Part shown: positions 1 to 6,504 of the stretch, in pieces
Layout of the letters: each line of letters starts with the position of its first letter
How positions within the stretch are numbered: the stretch's first letter is position 1
Assembly (NCBI GenBank): GCA_023404705.1
Contig: JAEYAU010000192.1
Coordinates: 1-14,237, forward strand
Direction: 5' to 3'
DNA from: Pseudomonadota bacterium
GTDB taxonomy: Bacteria; Pseudomonadota; Alphaproteobacteria; Rhizobiales; Xanthobacteraceae
DNA length: 14,237 bases
Program-made: the position numbers and the translations under genes
The notes under the pieces: generated by a model
Databases searched by the model: none
What the model saw: the letters and a program-made list of their open reading frames with translations, nothing else
What the model was told of the DNA's origin: nothing

Positions 1-348
1 GTCCATCGCGGGCGCGCGCGGCGGCGCGTGCAGCTCCTTGGCGCGCGCCCAGGCGGCCGCGAAGGCGGTGGCATCGGCGCGGCGGCACTCGAAGCAGGGA
101 CGATGGCCGGCCGCGAGCGCGGTCGGCTCGTCGAGGAAGAACAGCTCGGTGTAGCCGGTGCGCCAGACTGCGCGACGGCGCGCCTTGAAGGCGAGCACGC
201 AGCAGATCCACTGCTTCGAGGCCCAGCGGCGATGGCCGAGCGTGAGATCGTCGCGATGAAAGCGGCCGCCGCGATTGCCGAAGAACAGCCCGCGCGCCGG
301 CACCGCCTGCAGGGCTCCGAAGGGATCGACGCGGTTGGGCAGCGGCAT
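1..348 (-). CDS. Ada-like Cys-motif protein, 3' part missing (runs off left edge)
   Basis: The frame is open from an ATG at 348 to the left edge, giving 116 residues with no stop, so the C-terminus is outside the window. A GGAG lies about 8 nt upstream of the ATG. Seen directly: a Cys-Cys pair at residues 49-50 (QWICC), then a stretch ending in GHRPCFECRR with Cys85 and Cys88. The layout (Cys pair, basic stretch, 'ELFFLDEPTALAAGHRPCxxC') resembles the N-terminal zinc module of Ada methyl-phosphotriester repair proteins, in which four Cys bind one zinc and the block ends in AGxRPCxRC. Inference: a zinc-binding protein, possibly acting on nucleic acid. No AraC-type helix-turn-helix or methyltransferase domain is visible, so it is not a full Ada. 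I recall similar uncharacterised proteins in alphaproteobacteria but can assign no function. Confidence 0.72.
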   Translation of the reverse strand, partial: MPLPNRVDPFGALQAVPARGLFFGNRGGRFHRDDLTLGHRRWASKQWICCVLAFKARRRAVWRTGYTELFFLDEPTALAAGHRPCFECRRADATAFAAAWARAKELHAPPRAPAMD

Positions 349-472
349 GAGGCGGGCTCCGTGAGACGCCCGTCACGCTAGCAGGTCGTGTACCGGAAGC
401 TGACAGCTGACGTGGTTCGACACGCTGGCAGCCAAGCGCGTTCACAGAACAGGCACGTCGGCGCGCCATGAA

Positions 473-500
473 CATCCGGGTGCCCTGGGACACCCGGATG
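473..500 (-). terminator. Hairpin downstream of the small SFPGSDP-motif gene
   Basis: A perfect 10-bp inverted repeat (473-482 with 491-500, arm CATCCGGGTG) with an 8-nt loop starts 8 bases past the stop of the minus-strand gene ending at 509. On the minus strand it is followed by TTCATGG, which is only weakly T-rich. Position and stem strength suggest a terminator; the lack of a U-run means it could instead be an mRNA-stabilising hairpin. Confidence 0.5.
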
Positions 501-508
501 CCGCGCGT

Positions 509-760
509 TCAGGACGCGCTCTTCTTCTTCGGCGGCGGCGGCTCCGGCGCTGTCGGCTGCGTGTTGGCGATCGGATCGGAGCCCGGGAACGACTCCATCA
601 GCGCCTTGTCGAGCAGTTCGTCCTGCTTCTGCTGCTCGGTCTTCGCTTCCTGCTTCTTCTCGGGCTGCCCCTCGTGCTTCAGCGCCTCTTTCGGCGCCGA
701 CGAGGACATGCCGCCGCGCTCGGGGCCGGGCTGCTGCTCAGCGTGATGTGACCGTGGCAT
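509..760 (-). CDS. Small charged protein with SFPGSDP motif, probably stress-induced
   Basis: This encodes 83 residues. The start at 760 is set by AGGGAG 7 nt upstream. The protein is hydrophilic and low in complexity: a Lys/Glu/Gln-rich middle (residues about 24-48), then DKALMESFPGSDPIA, then a Pro-rich stretch and a Lys-Lys-Lys tail. The block 'L(D/E)xxLxxSFPxSDP' (often TFPASDP) is shared by many short alphaproteobacterial proteins of unknown function. No signal peptide or membrane segment is seen, and the protein is likely disordered. It has its own candidate EcfG promoter at 790-815 and a hairpin after the stop, so it looks monocistronic. Inference: a member of the general stress regulon; biochemical role unknown. 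Confidence 0.82.
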   Translation of the reverse strand: MPRSHHAEQQPGPERGGMSSSAPKEALKHEGQPEKKQEAKTEQQKQDELLDKALMESFPGSDPIANTQPTAPEPPPPKKKSAS

Positions 761-789
761 CGTGATCTCCCTGGTGAATGCGTCAGGGA

Positions 790-815
790 AACGATCGGGC
801 GGCGACTCCGGTTCC
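790..815 (-). promoter_or_regulatory. Candidate EcfG (general stress sigma factor) promoter
   Basis: On the minus strand GGAAC (815-811) is followed after 17 nt by CGTT (793-790). GGAAC-N16/17-CGTT is the established consensus for the alphaproteobacterial general-stress sigma factor EcfG. Transcription would start around 780-785, leaving a leader of about 20-25 nt before the ATG at 760, just enough for the AGGGAG site. Confidence 0.65.
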
Positions 816-832
816 GAATCGAAGGTTTCTTA

Positions 833-2260
833 TTACCGGCTATCGGCCCAGGACACCTGCTCGAAGATCTCGGGCTCCGGATCCGCAGACTGCAGCACGA
901 AACCGGAGGTGCGCGCCTGGCTGAGTGCGATCGGGCGCTGGATCTCGACCATGTAGCGCGGCTTCTGCGGCTCGTCGTGACCGTAGACGTCGTTGCGGAA
1001 ATGAATCGTGCCGTCGCGCCCGGTCCAGGCCGTCATATAGACCCATGCGACCGGGATCGGCTTCGCGAGCTTCACGGTGGTGCGCTTGCCGGTCGCGATC
1101 TCGGCGTCGATCTCGCGCCGGCTCCAGCCGGGCTCGGTCTTCAGGATCCAGGCCGCGAGCTCGCGCACGTCGGCGATGCGCGCGCAGCCCGAGGAGTGGA
1201 AGCGATAGTCCGAGGAGAACAGCTTCTTCGACGGCGTGTCGTGCATGTAGACCGAATGCGGGTTCGGCATGTCGACGCGCACGACGCCGAGCGCGTTGGC
1301 GGTCCCCGCGTCCTGGCGGATCGTGAAGGCGGGCGCGCGGTCGGCCTTCCAGTCGATGCTGCGCGGATCGATCTCCTGCCCGCTGGCGTCGAGCACGCGC
1401 ATGTTCATGCGCGTCACGTAGCCCGGGTCCTTGCGCATCTTCGGGATGATGTCCTTCTTCACGATCGAGAGCGGCGCGGTCCAGGTCGGGTTGAGATTGA
1501 CCGCGGTGATCTGCGTCGTGAGCGTGGGACTCGGGCGATCGGGCTTGCCGACCACCGCGATGAAGCGGCGCTCGACGCGGCCGTTCGCCACCACCTCGGC
1601 CATGGCGGCCGGGATGTTCACCAGCACGTAGCGCTCGCCGAAGCCGAAGGGCATCTCGGTGAGACGGTCGAGCGAGGACGCGAGCTGGCGCAGGCGATTG
1701 CCGACCGGCACGTTGAGCGCTTCCAGGGTCTGCGGGCCGACGCTGCCGTTCGGCGGCAGGCCGTGGCGCGCCTGGAAGCGCTTCACGGCGTCGGTAACGT
1801 CCTGGTCGTAGACCTCCCCCTTGATCTTCTCGGGTGCGAGATCGTCCGTGACGACGAGGCGCTGGCGCAGCACCGCGACCTCGAAGCCGCGCGCGCCCGG
1901 GACCAGGTTCGGGCTCTTCGGCACCACGGGCCAGCCGCCGCGCACCTCGATCGCGGCGTAGCTCAGCAGCGCCTGGTTGATGCGGTCATAGGTGCCGGCA
2001 TCGAAGCTCGGCTCCGGCGAATTGGTGATGTGCATGACGGGCAGCGCCTCGTCATCGGCTTTCGCGGCCGCGCGCACCGGCGGCGGCACGGGCGCCGCGG
2101 TGGCCGGCCGAATCGCCTGCGCGGCGGGCGCCGCAGGCTTGGCGGGCCGGAAGCCGTCAGCCGGCACCGTCGGCGTGCCGCTGAACTGGGCGAAGGCCGG
2201 AGCCGCGAGGACGAGAATGATTGTGGCAGAGAGAATCGTGAGGCGGAGCGCTGGCATCAT
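833..2260 (-). CDS. Periplasmic L,D-transpeptidase, YcbB/LdtD-like
   Basis: This encodes 475 residues from the ATG at 2260. That start places a signal peptide at the N-terminus (MMPALRLTIL, a hydrophobic core, then APAFAQ, cut near residue 24); the frame is open further upstream but would bury the signal. A Pro/Ala-rich linker (25-70) is followed by a peptidoglycan-binding repeat around 124-182 (VTDAVKRFQARHGLPPNG), then a YkuD catalytic domain at about 210-410. The catalytic block is visible: His340 in YMHDTP and Cys359 in HSSGCARI, the expected His/Ser-Gly-Cys-x-Arg arrangement. Family knowledge: such enzymes make 3-3 crosslinks between meso-diaminopimelate residues of peptidoglycan in the periplasm and are blocked by carbapenems but not most other beta-lactams. 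The gene follows the PBP4-type gene in the same direction, which fits a carboxypeptidase supplying tetrapeptide donors. The Shine-Dalgarno is weak: the nearest GGAG is about 16 nt away. Confidence 0.92.
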   Translation of the reverse strand: MMPALRLTILSATIILVLAAPAFAQFSGTPTVPADGFRPAKPAAPAAQAIRPATAAPVPPPVRAAAKADDEALPVMHITNSPEPSFDAGTYDRINQALLSYAAIEVRGGWPVVPKSPNLVPGARGFEVAVLRQRLVVTDDLAPEKIKGEVYDQDVTDAVKRFQARHGLPPNGSVGPQTLEALNVPVGNRLRQLASSLDRLTEMPFGFGERYVLVNIPAAMAEVVANGRVERRFIAVVGKPDRPSPTLTTQITAVNLNPTWTAPLSIVKKDIIPKMRKDPGYVTRMNMRVLDASGQEIDPRSIDWKADRAPAFTIRQDAGTANALGVVRVDMPNPHSVYMHDTPSKKLFSSDYRFHSSGCARIADVRELAAWILKTEPGWSRREIDAEIATGKRTTVKLAKPIPVAWVYMTAWTGRDGTIHFRNDVYGHDEPQKPRYMVEIQRPIALSQARTSGFVLQSADPEPEIFEQVSWADSR

Positions 2261-2352
2261 CCCATCTTTATCGTTGCTCCACCCAATCACACCGTCGCCG
2301 GGGCTTGTGGCGGAAAAGAGGCAAAAGGGGGCGGCCTTCAAACGGCTCGGCC

Positions 2353-2464
2353 GTCATCCCGGCCGAGCGAAAGCGAGTGCCGGGATCCATATCCCCTGTG
2401 GTCACGATTCGCATAGACAGGGGATATGGATCCCGGACAGCCGCTGCGCGGCTTCCGGGATGAC
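2353..2464. repeat. Nested palindromic intergenic repeat, 112 bp
   Basis: An outer 10-bp inverted repeat (2353-2362 GTCATCCCGG with 2455-2464) encloses a perfect 20-bp inverted repeat (2380-2399 with 2417-2436, 17-nt loop). Between them, 2440-2454 carries its own short hairpin (AGCCG/CGGCT). The element sits between two same-direction genes and fills most of the 252-bp gap. Its build matches the REP/RPE-like palindromes scattered in Bradyrhizobium-like and related genomes. As RNA it would fold into a long stem in the dacB-to-ldt read-through transcript. Confidence 0.8.
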
Positions 2465-2512
2465 ACTCAGAGTCCGCAGCGAGCCCCGGAAAGCTCCTCT
2501 CCGCGCGTCCGC

Positions 2513-3718
2513 CTAAAGCTCCGCCTGGACGGCCTTCATCAGGCGGAAGCGCATGGCGCTGTCGTTGCCCTTGAGCGAGATCACGAAGCGGGCGCGGCCG
2601 TGGCTGGACGTGTCGAGATAGCCCGCGAGCGTGCGCACGCCCGAGAAGGTGCCGGTCTTGAAGCGGGCGCCCTTGGTGGCGCGGAGCAGCCTGGCGTGTG
2701 GCTCGAACAGGGTCAGCACCTTGGCGAGCCCGCGGGCCGTGAAGCGGTTGTCGCGGCTGATGCCCGAGCCTTCGACGAGATAGATCGCATTCGCGAGGTC
2801 GTGCTTGGCGAGCATCTCGTTTGCGACCTTCAGCGACTTCTCGAGGCTCACCGGCCCGCCGAGACGATGTCCGCCGATCTCGAGGAAGACCTGGTTGGCG
2901 ATGTAGTTGTTCGAGCCGACGAGCAGGCCGTTGAGGATGCCGGCAAGACTGCGCGACTGGCGATGAACATAGACCGGCTCGAGGCCGTCGGGCACGCGCC
3001 CGGTCGTGATCTTGCCCTTGAGGCTGCCGCCGGCGCGCTCGATGAAAGCCGCGATCAGCTCGCCCGCATATTGCAGGCTGATGGCCGGGTCCTGGGCGAC
3101 GCTGATGCGGCCGCGGCCATTCGGGCCGCGCTTCACGAACTGGCTGACCGCCAGCGGTGTGATCGGAGTCTGCGGCTCGGCGGAGCGGACGCTCTTGCCC
3201 TTGCGCGCCGCGTTGATGGTGTTGAAGTTCACGGCGAGCGCCGAGTTCAGCGCGTCGTAGGCCTCCTCGGTGTCCTCGATGCCCGGGATGCGGATGTCGG
3301 CCGGGTAATAGCTCCCGTCGAGCACCATGCCGGTGAGCGGCTCCTTGCCGATCGCTGCGACCAGCTGCGTGCCGAGCTGCGCCAGCTCCTCGGAGATCAG
3401 GAACGGATCGCCACCGCCGCGCACATAGAGCTTGCGTTCACGGTCCAGATAGAAGCGCGTCTCGAAGCGGTAATCGCCGCCGAGCGTCTCCATCGCGAGC
3501 CAGGCGGTCACGATCTTGGCGACGGAGGCCGGAACGAAAGGCTGATCGGCATTCTGCGCGACGAGCTCGTTGCCCTGCTCGTCGAGCACGAGCACCACGG
3601 CCGATGGCGCGAGCGACGCGACTCGCTCCTTGGCGCCGGCCAGGGCTTGCGCGGGGAGGAGGAGAATGCAGGCGAGCACGAGCAGGTGAGACCGCGTAAA
3701 GAGGCGAGGCTGTCCCAT
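2513..3718 (-). CDS. dacB: D-alanyl-D-alanine carboxypeptidase/endopeptidase, PBP4 (DacB) family
   Basis: This encodes 401 residues from the ATG at 3718, chosen because GGGAG lies 8 nt upstream and a signal peptide follows (HLLVLACILLLPAQALA, cut near residue 27). The three motifs of a peptidase S13 penicillin-binding protein are present in order: Ser65-x-x-Lys68 (ASVAK, acylated serine), Ser269-Asn-Asn271 (GSNNY) and Lys354-Thr-Gly356 (FKTGT). The protein acts in the periplasm, removing the terminal D-Ala of pentapeptides and/or cutting 4-3 crosslinks. It is shorter than the E. coli enzyme (about 477 residues), so the insertions between SxxK and SxN are reduced. It is divergent from the toxin-antitoxin pair across 60 bp and upstream of the L,D-transpeptidase, although the palindromic repeat between them may block or modulate co-transcription. 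Confidence 0.92.
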   Translation of the reverse strand: MGQPRLFTRSHLLVLACILLLPAQALAGAKERVASLAPSAVVLVLDEQGNELVAQNADQPFVPASVAKIVTAWLAMETLGGDYRFETRFYLDRERKLYVRGGGDPFLISEELAQLGTQLVAAIGKEPLTGMVLDGSYYPADIRIPGIEDTEEAYDALNSALAVNFNTINAARKGKSVRSAEPQTPITPLAVSQFVKRGPNGRGRISVAQDPAISLQYAGELIAAFIERAGGSLKGKITTGRVPDGLEPVYVHRQSRSLAGILNGLLVGSNNYIANQVFLEIGGHRLGGPVSLEKSLKVANEMLAKHDLANAIYLVEGSGISRDNRFTARGLAKVLTLFEPHARLLRATKGARFKTGTFSGVRTLAGYLDTSSHGRARFVISLKGNDSAMRFRLMKAVQAEL

Positions 3719-3743
3719 TAATGGTCTCCCAATCGACTTTGCC

Positions 3744-3772
3744 TTGACGCCTTGTAGCTCATAGGCTACAAT
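3744..3772 (+). promoter_or_regulatory. Sigma-70-type promoter of the toxin-antitoxin operon
   Basis: TTGACG (3744-3749) and TACAAT (3767-3772) are separated by exactly 17 bp, each with one mismatch to the housekeeping consensus. The expected start site is about 3779, which is the A of the toxin ATG, so the mRNA would have essentially no leader. Confidence 0.75.
3752..3771. promoter_or_regulatory. Palindromic operator overlapping the toxin-antitoxin -10 box
   Basis: TTGTAGC (3752-3758) and GCTACAA (3765-3771) form a perfect 7-bp inverted repeat with a 6-nt spacer. It fills the -35/-10 spacer and covers most of the -10. Binding here by the HTH antitoxin encoded at 4070 would shut the promoter, the usual autoregulation of such operons. 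It may also affect the divergent dacB promoter, since the whole gap is only 60 bp. Confidence 0.65.
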
Positions 3773-3778
3773 TCCTTT

Positions 3779-4070
3779 ATGATAGAGGTGCGCCAGACTC
3801 AGGAGTTTGCAGCCTGGCTCCGCCGACTCAAGGATGCCCAACGCGGCAGCACGCATTGTCGCGCGCATCCGCCGTATGGAGATGGGAAATCCCGGAGATG
3901 CCAAGAGCATCGGACAAGGCATCCTGGAAATGCGCATCGACTACGGACCCGGCTATCGCATCTACTATGTGCATCACGGGGAGGAAATTGTAGTTCTGTT
4001 GTGCGGTGGGGATAAGCGTAGCCAGCACCGGGACATCAAGCGGGCGCAGAAACTGGCGGAGATATTGTAA
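3779..4070 (+). pseudogene. RelE/HigB-type toxin gene with a one-base frameshift
   Basis: Two frames together give one complete toxin. The first, from the ATG at 3779, reads MIEVRQTQEFAAWLRRLKDAQRG; the second continues with ARIVARIRRMEMGNPGDAK and on to AEIL, ending at 4070. Dropping one base near 3848 (A between GGC and GCA) restores a 96-residue protein with the normal spacing of the 'addiction module killer protein' family (KDAQ-x-x-ARI, then GNPGDAK, RIDYGPGYRIYY and VVLLCGGDK). Family members of this fold act as mRNA interferases or related toxins. There is no Shine-Dalgarno before 3779, as expected for a leaderless transcript. The downstream frame alone could start only at TTG 3807 or ATG 3834 and would lack the N-terminal helix. 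Most likely the toxin is inactivated; a sequencing error or programmed frameshifting are alternatives. Confidence 0.8.
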
Positions 4071-4387
4071 TGCCCAAGACCACACGATTTGATGCCGCCG
4101 ACTATCTGGACACCGAAGATCGTCAAGTCGCCTATATCGCGGCAGCGCTGGAGTCGGGCGATGCGGATTTCGTCCGCGACGCACTTGGTCTTGTTGCCCG
4201 TGCCCGTGGCATGAGCGAGATTGCGAAGAAGGCCGGCCTGAACCGCGAGAGCCTGTACAAAGCCCTCGGCGAGAGCGGCAATCCCGAATTCGGCACGGTC
4301 ATGCGCATTGTCAGCGCCCTGGGCCTCACCCTCTCAGCGCGTCCGACGGCGAGTGAGCAGCCCCCGAAGCGCCGAAAAGTCGCCTGA
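4070..4387 (+). CDS. HigA-like antitoxin, XRE-family HTH
   Basis: This encodes 105 residues. Its ATG overlaps the toxin stop by one base (TAATG), and GGAG sits 8 nt upstream, so it keeps a proper ribosome site even though the toxin frame is broken. The N-terminal part (RFDAADYLDTEDRQVAYIAAALESGDADFVRDALGLVARAR in outline) is typical of the probable addiction-module antidote family. The helix-turn-helix follows at about residues 47-85 (MSEIAKKAGLNRESLYKAL, then PEFGTVMRIVSALGL). Role: binds and neutralises the partner toxin and represses the operon, probably at the palindrome 3752-3771. The gene ends 6 bp before the convergent lutC stop. The reading frame is intact although the toxin is not. 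Confidence 0.88.
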   Translation: MPKTTRFDAADYLDTEDRQVAYIAAALESGDADFVRDALGLVARARGMSEIAKKAGLNRESLYKALGESGNPEFGTVMRIVSALGLTLSARPTASEQPPKRRKVA

Positions 4388-4393
4388 CATCCG

Positions 4394-5071
4394 TCACGCC
4401 TCGCCCACCACCATCACATGCAGGCGGCGCGGGCCGTGGGCGCCGAGGATGAGCATCTGCTCGATATCGGCGGAGCGAGACGGGCCCGTGATCATGTTGA
4501 CGACGCGGGGCATCTGCCCTGCCCCGAACTTTTCGCGCAGGCGCGCCAGCACGGTCTCGTAGTCGCCGGCGACATCCTTCCGGTCGATCACCACGATATG
4601 GGTGTCGGGCAGGAAGTTGAGCGTGGTCGGGTTGTCGGGACCGGAGGTGAGCAGCAGCGTGCCGGTCTCGGCAACGCCGCCGAAGGCATGCGAGACGGCG
4701 ACGAGCTGGTGGCCGTCCGATGGACCGGTCGTCACCTCGAGCGTGCGCTCGCGCTCCCACGGCATTTCGGCGAGGCGCGGGTCGTCGCCGCGGCGCGCGG
4801 ACATCGGCAGATTGTGGCCGCGGATGAACTTGGCGACGGCGGCCGGCACGTCCTCGGGCCGCGCGATCTCCTCGATGGTGGCGGCGGCGGCCTCGACCAT
4901 GTGGCGGAAGACCGCGAAGCGCTCGGCCTCCGGCTTGCGGCCGCGCTCCGGGATGAGGCCGCGCGGATGATCCGCGAGGCGATCGGCAACGGCCTGGCGG
5001 CGCGGCGCCTCGCGGCCGGTGACGCCGAGCGAGCGGCGGATCGAGCCCAGGATGACGTCGCGGCTGCTCAT
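4394..5071 (-). CDS. lutC: Lactate utilization protein C (LUD domain)
   Basis: This encodes 225 residues from the ATG at 5071, which overlaps the lutB stop by 4 nt (ATGA), with GAGGG just upstream. The frame stays open further upstream, antisense-free in lutB, but the 4-nt overlap and ribosome site support this start. The N-terminus (SRDVILGSIRRSLG) and the LUD-domain blocks AFGGVAETGTLLLTSGPDNPTT and NFLPDTHIVV, then ITGPSRSADIEQMLILGAHGP, are characteristic of LutC. Family knowledge: LutABC together oxidise L-lactate to pyruvate in the cytosol; LutC has no iron-sulfur motif itself and its exact role in the complex is unclear. It is the last gene of the operon and ends 6 bp from the convergent antitoxin gene, with no obvious terminator between. 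Confidence 0.92.
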   Translation of the reverse strand: MSSRDVILGSIRRSLGVTGREAPRRQAVADRLADHPRGLIPERGRKPEAERFAVFRHMVEAAAATIEEIARPEDVPAAVAKFIRGHNLPMSARRGDDPRLAEMPWERERTLEVTTGPSDGHQLVAVSHAFGGVAETGTLLLTSGPDNPTTLNFLPDTHIVVIDRKDVAGDYETVLARLREKFGAGQMPRVVNMITGPSRSADIEQMLILGAHGPRRLHVMVVGEA

Positions 5072-6504
5072 GGCTTGCCCTCGGTGCGCACGCGGCGATG
5101 CCACTGCGCCTGGAACGTCTGCGTCTCGGTCGCGGGGAAATCGCGGTGGCGCGTCCAGCCGCCCGCGAAGGGCAGCCAGCTGAAGCGGCCCTTGAAGCGG
5201 CCCGCGAGACCGAGGCCGAGAACCATGAGGCTGGTCGCGAATGCGTAGAGCCGCGGCCGCTTCGCCAGGAACGCCCAGACGCCGAGGCCGTAGCGCATGG
5301 TCGCCGGCTGCAAGTGGCGCTCGAACTCGCGCTCGCGCCAGCGCCGCATCATGCGCGGCAGCGGAATGCGCACCGGGCACACGGCTTCGCAGCGGCCGCA
5401 GAAGGTGGAGGCGTTCGGCAAGTGCCCGGCCTTGTCGACGCCGATCAGGCTGGGCGTCAGCACCGCGCCCATGGGGCCCGGATAGACCCAGCCATACGCA
5501 TGGCCGCCGACCGCGTGATAGACCGGACAATGGTTCATGCAGGCGCCGCAGCGGATGCAGCGGAGCATGTCCTGGAATTCGCCGCCGAGCATGGACGAGC
5601 GGCCATTGTCGAGGATCACGACGTGATACTCGCCGGGGCCGTCGGGATCGTCCGGACGGCGCGGGCCGGTCGAGATCGTGGTGTAGACCGAGAACTCCTG
5701 GCCCGTCGCCGAGCGCGCGAGCACGCGCAGGATTTGCGAGACGTCCTCCAGCGTCGGCACCAGCTTCTCGATGGTGGCGAGCACGATGTGGATCTTGGGC
5801 AGCGTCTGCGAGAGGTCGCCATTGCCTTCGTTGGTGACGATGATCGACGAGCCGGTCTCGGCCACCAGGAAGTTGGCGCCTGTGATGCCGACGTCCGCCG
5901 CCAGGAAGCGCTCGCGCAGCACCGCGCGAGCCTCCGCGAGGAGCGTGGTGTGCTCGGTGAGATTGCGATCCGGCGGCAGATGCGTGTGCACGCGGCGGAA
6001 GTCCGCCTCGATCTGCGCTTTGGTGAGATGCACCGCGGGTGCGATGATGTGCGAGGGCAGCTCGCCGCGGATCTGGATCAGATATTCGCCGAGGTCGGTC
6101 TCGACCGGCGTGATGCCGTGGGTTTCGAGGAACGCGTTGATCGCGATCTCCTCGCCCACCATGGACTTGCCCTTGGTGACGGTCCTCGCGCCGACCTTGC
6201 GGCAAATGTCGAGAATGGTGTTGCGCGCCTCGTCGGCATTCACCGCGAAATGCACGTGGCCGCCCGCCGCGGTGACGCGCTTCTCGTATTCCTCGAGATA
6301 GAGGTCGAGATGCGCGAGCGTGTGGTCCTTGATGTCGCGTGCGCCGTCGCGCAGCGCCTCGAATTCGGGCAGCCGCTCGGCCGCCTGCGCGCGCTTGGAG
6401 ATGAAGTTCACCTCGACGGATTTCAGCGCCTGCTGGAGGTCCGGATCGGCGAGCGCGGCCTTGGCGTTCTGCTTGAACGCGGGCGAGGTGATGATCTCGC
6501 TCAT
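5068..6504 (-). CDS. lutB: Lactate utilization iron-sulfur protein B
   Basis: This encodes 478 residues from the ATG at 6504, overlapping the lutA stop by 4 nt. The ribosome site (GGAG, 8 nt away) lies inside the last 15-bp repeat at the end of lutA. Residues about 70-300 form a LUD domain (KGKSMVGEEIAIN, GANFLVAETGSSIIVTNEGN in part). Ferredoxin-type motifs follow: CIRCGACMNHCPVY (Cys316, 319, 322, 326) and CGRCEAVCPV (Cys369, 372, 376), as expected for two Fe-S clusters. The C-terminus has a short hydrophobic stretch near residues 405-425 (ATSLMVLGLGLAG) that may touch the membrane. Role: electron-transfer subunit of the LutABC lactate-oxidising system, passing electrons from lactate towards the respiratory chain. 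Length and motif order are normal for the family. Confidence 0.95.
   Translation of the reverse strand: MSEIITSPAFKQNAKAALADPDLQQALKSVEVNFISKRAQAAERLPEFEALRDGARDIKDHTLAHLDLYLEEYEKRVTAAGGHVHFAVNADEARNTILDICRKVGARTVTKGKSMVGEEIAINAFLETHGITPVETDLGEYLIQIRGELPSHIIAPAVHLTKAQIEADFRRVHTHLPPDRNLTEHTTLLAEARAVLRERFLAADVGITGANFLVAETGSSIIVTNEGNGDLSQTLPKIHIVLATIEKLVPTLEDVSQILRVLARSATGQEFSVYTTISTGPRRPDDPDGPGEYHVVILDNGRSSMLGGEFQDMLRCIRCGACMNHCPVYHAVGGHAYGWVYPGPMGAVLTPSLIGVDKAGHLPNASTFCGRCEAVCPVRIPLPRMMRRWREREFERHLQPATMRYGLGVWAFLAKRPRLYAFATSLMVLGLGLAGRFKGRFSWLPFAGGWTRHRDFPATETQTFQAQWHRRVRTEGKP

Noticed and set aside
977..2416. Long plus-strand open frame (479 codons) opposite the L,D-transpeptidase gene
   Set aside because: The translation is rich in Arg, His and Asp with no domain, as expected for the antisense of a GC-rich gene. 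The minus strand carries a signal peptide and catalytic motifs.
2353..2464. Rho-independent terminator for dacB
   Set aside because: The stem is long but lacks a T-run, and the nested design with a second outer repeat fits a dispersed palindromic element better.
2426..3721. Long plus-strand open frame opposite dacB
   Set aside because: Antisense shadow of a gene with all three penicillin-binding motifs; no ribosome site or recognisable domain.
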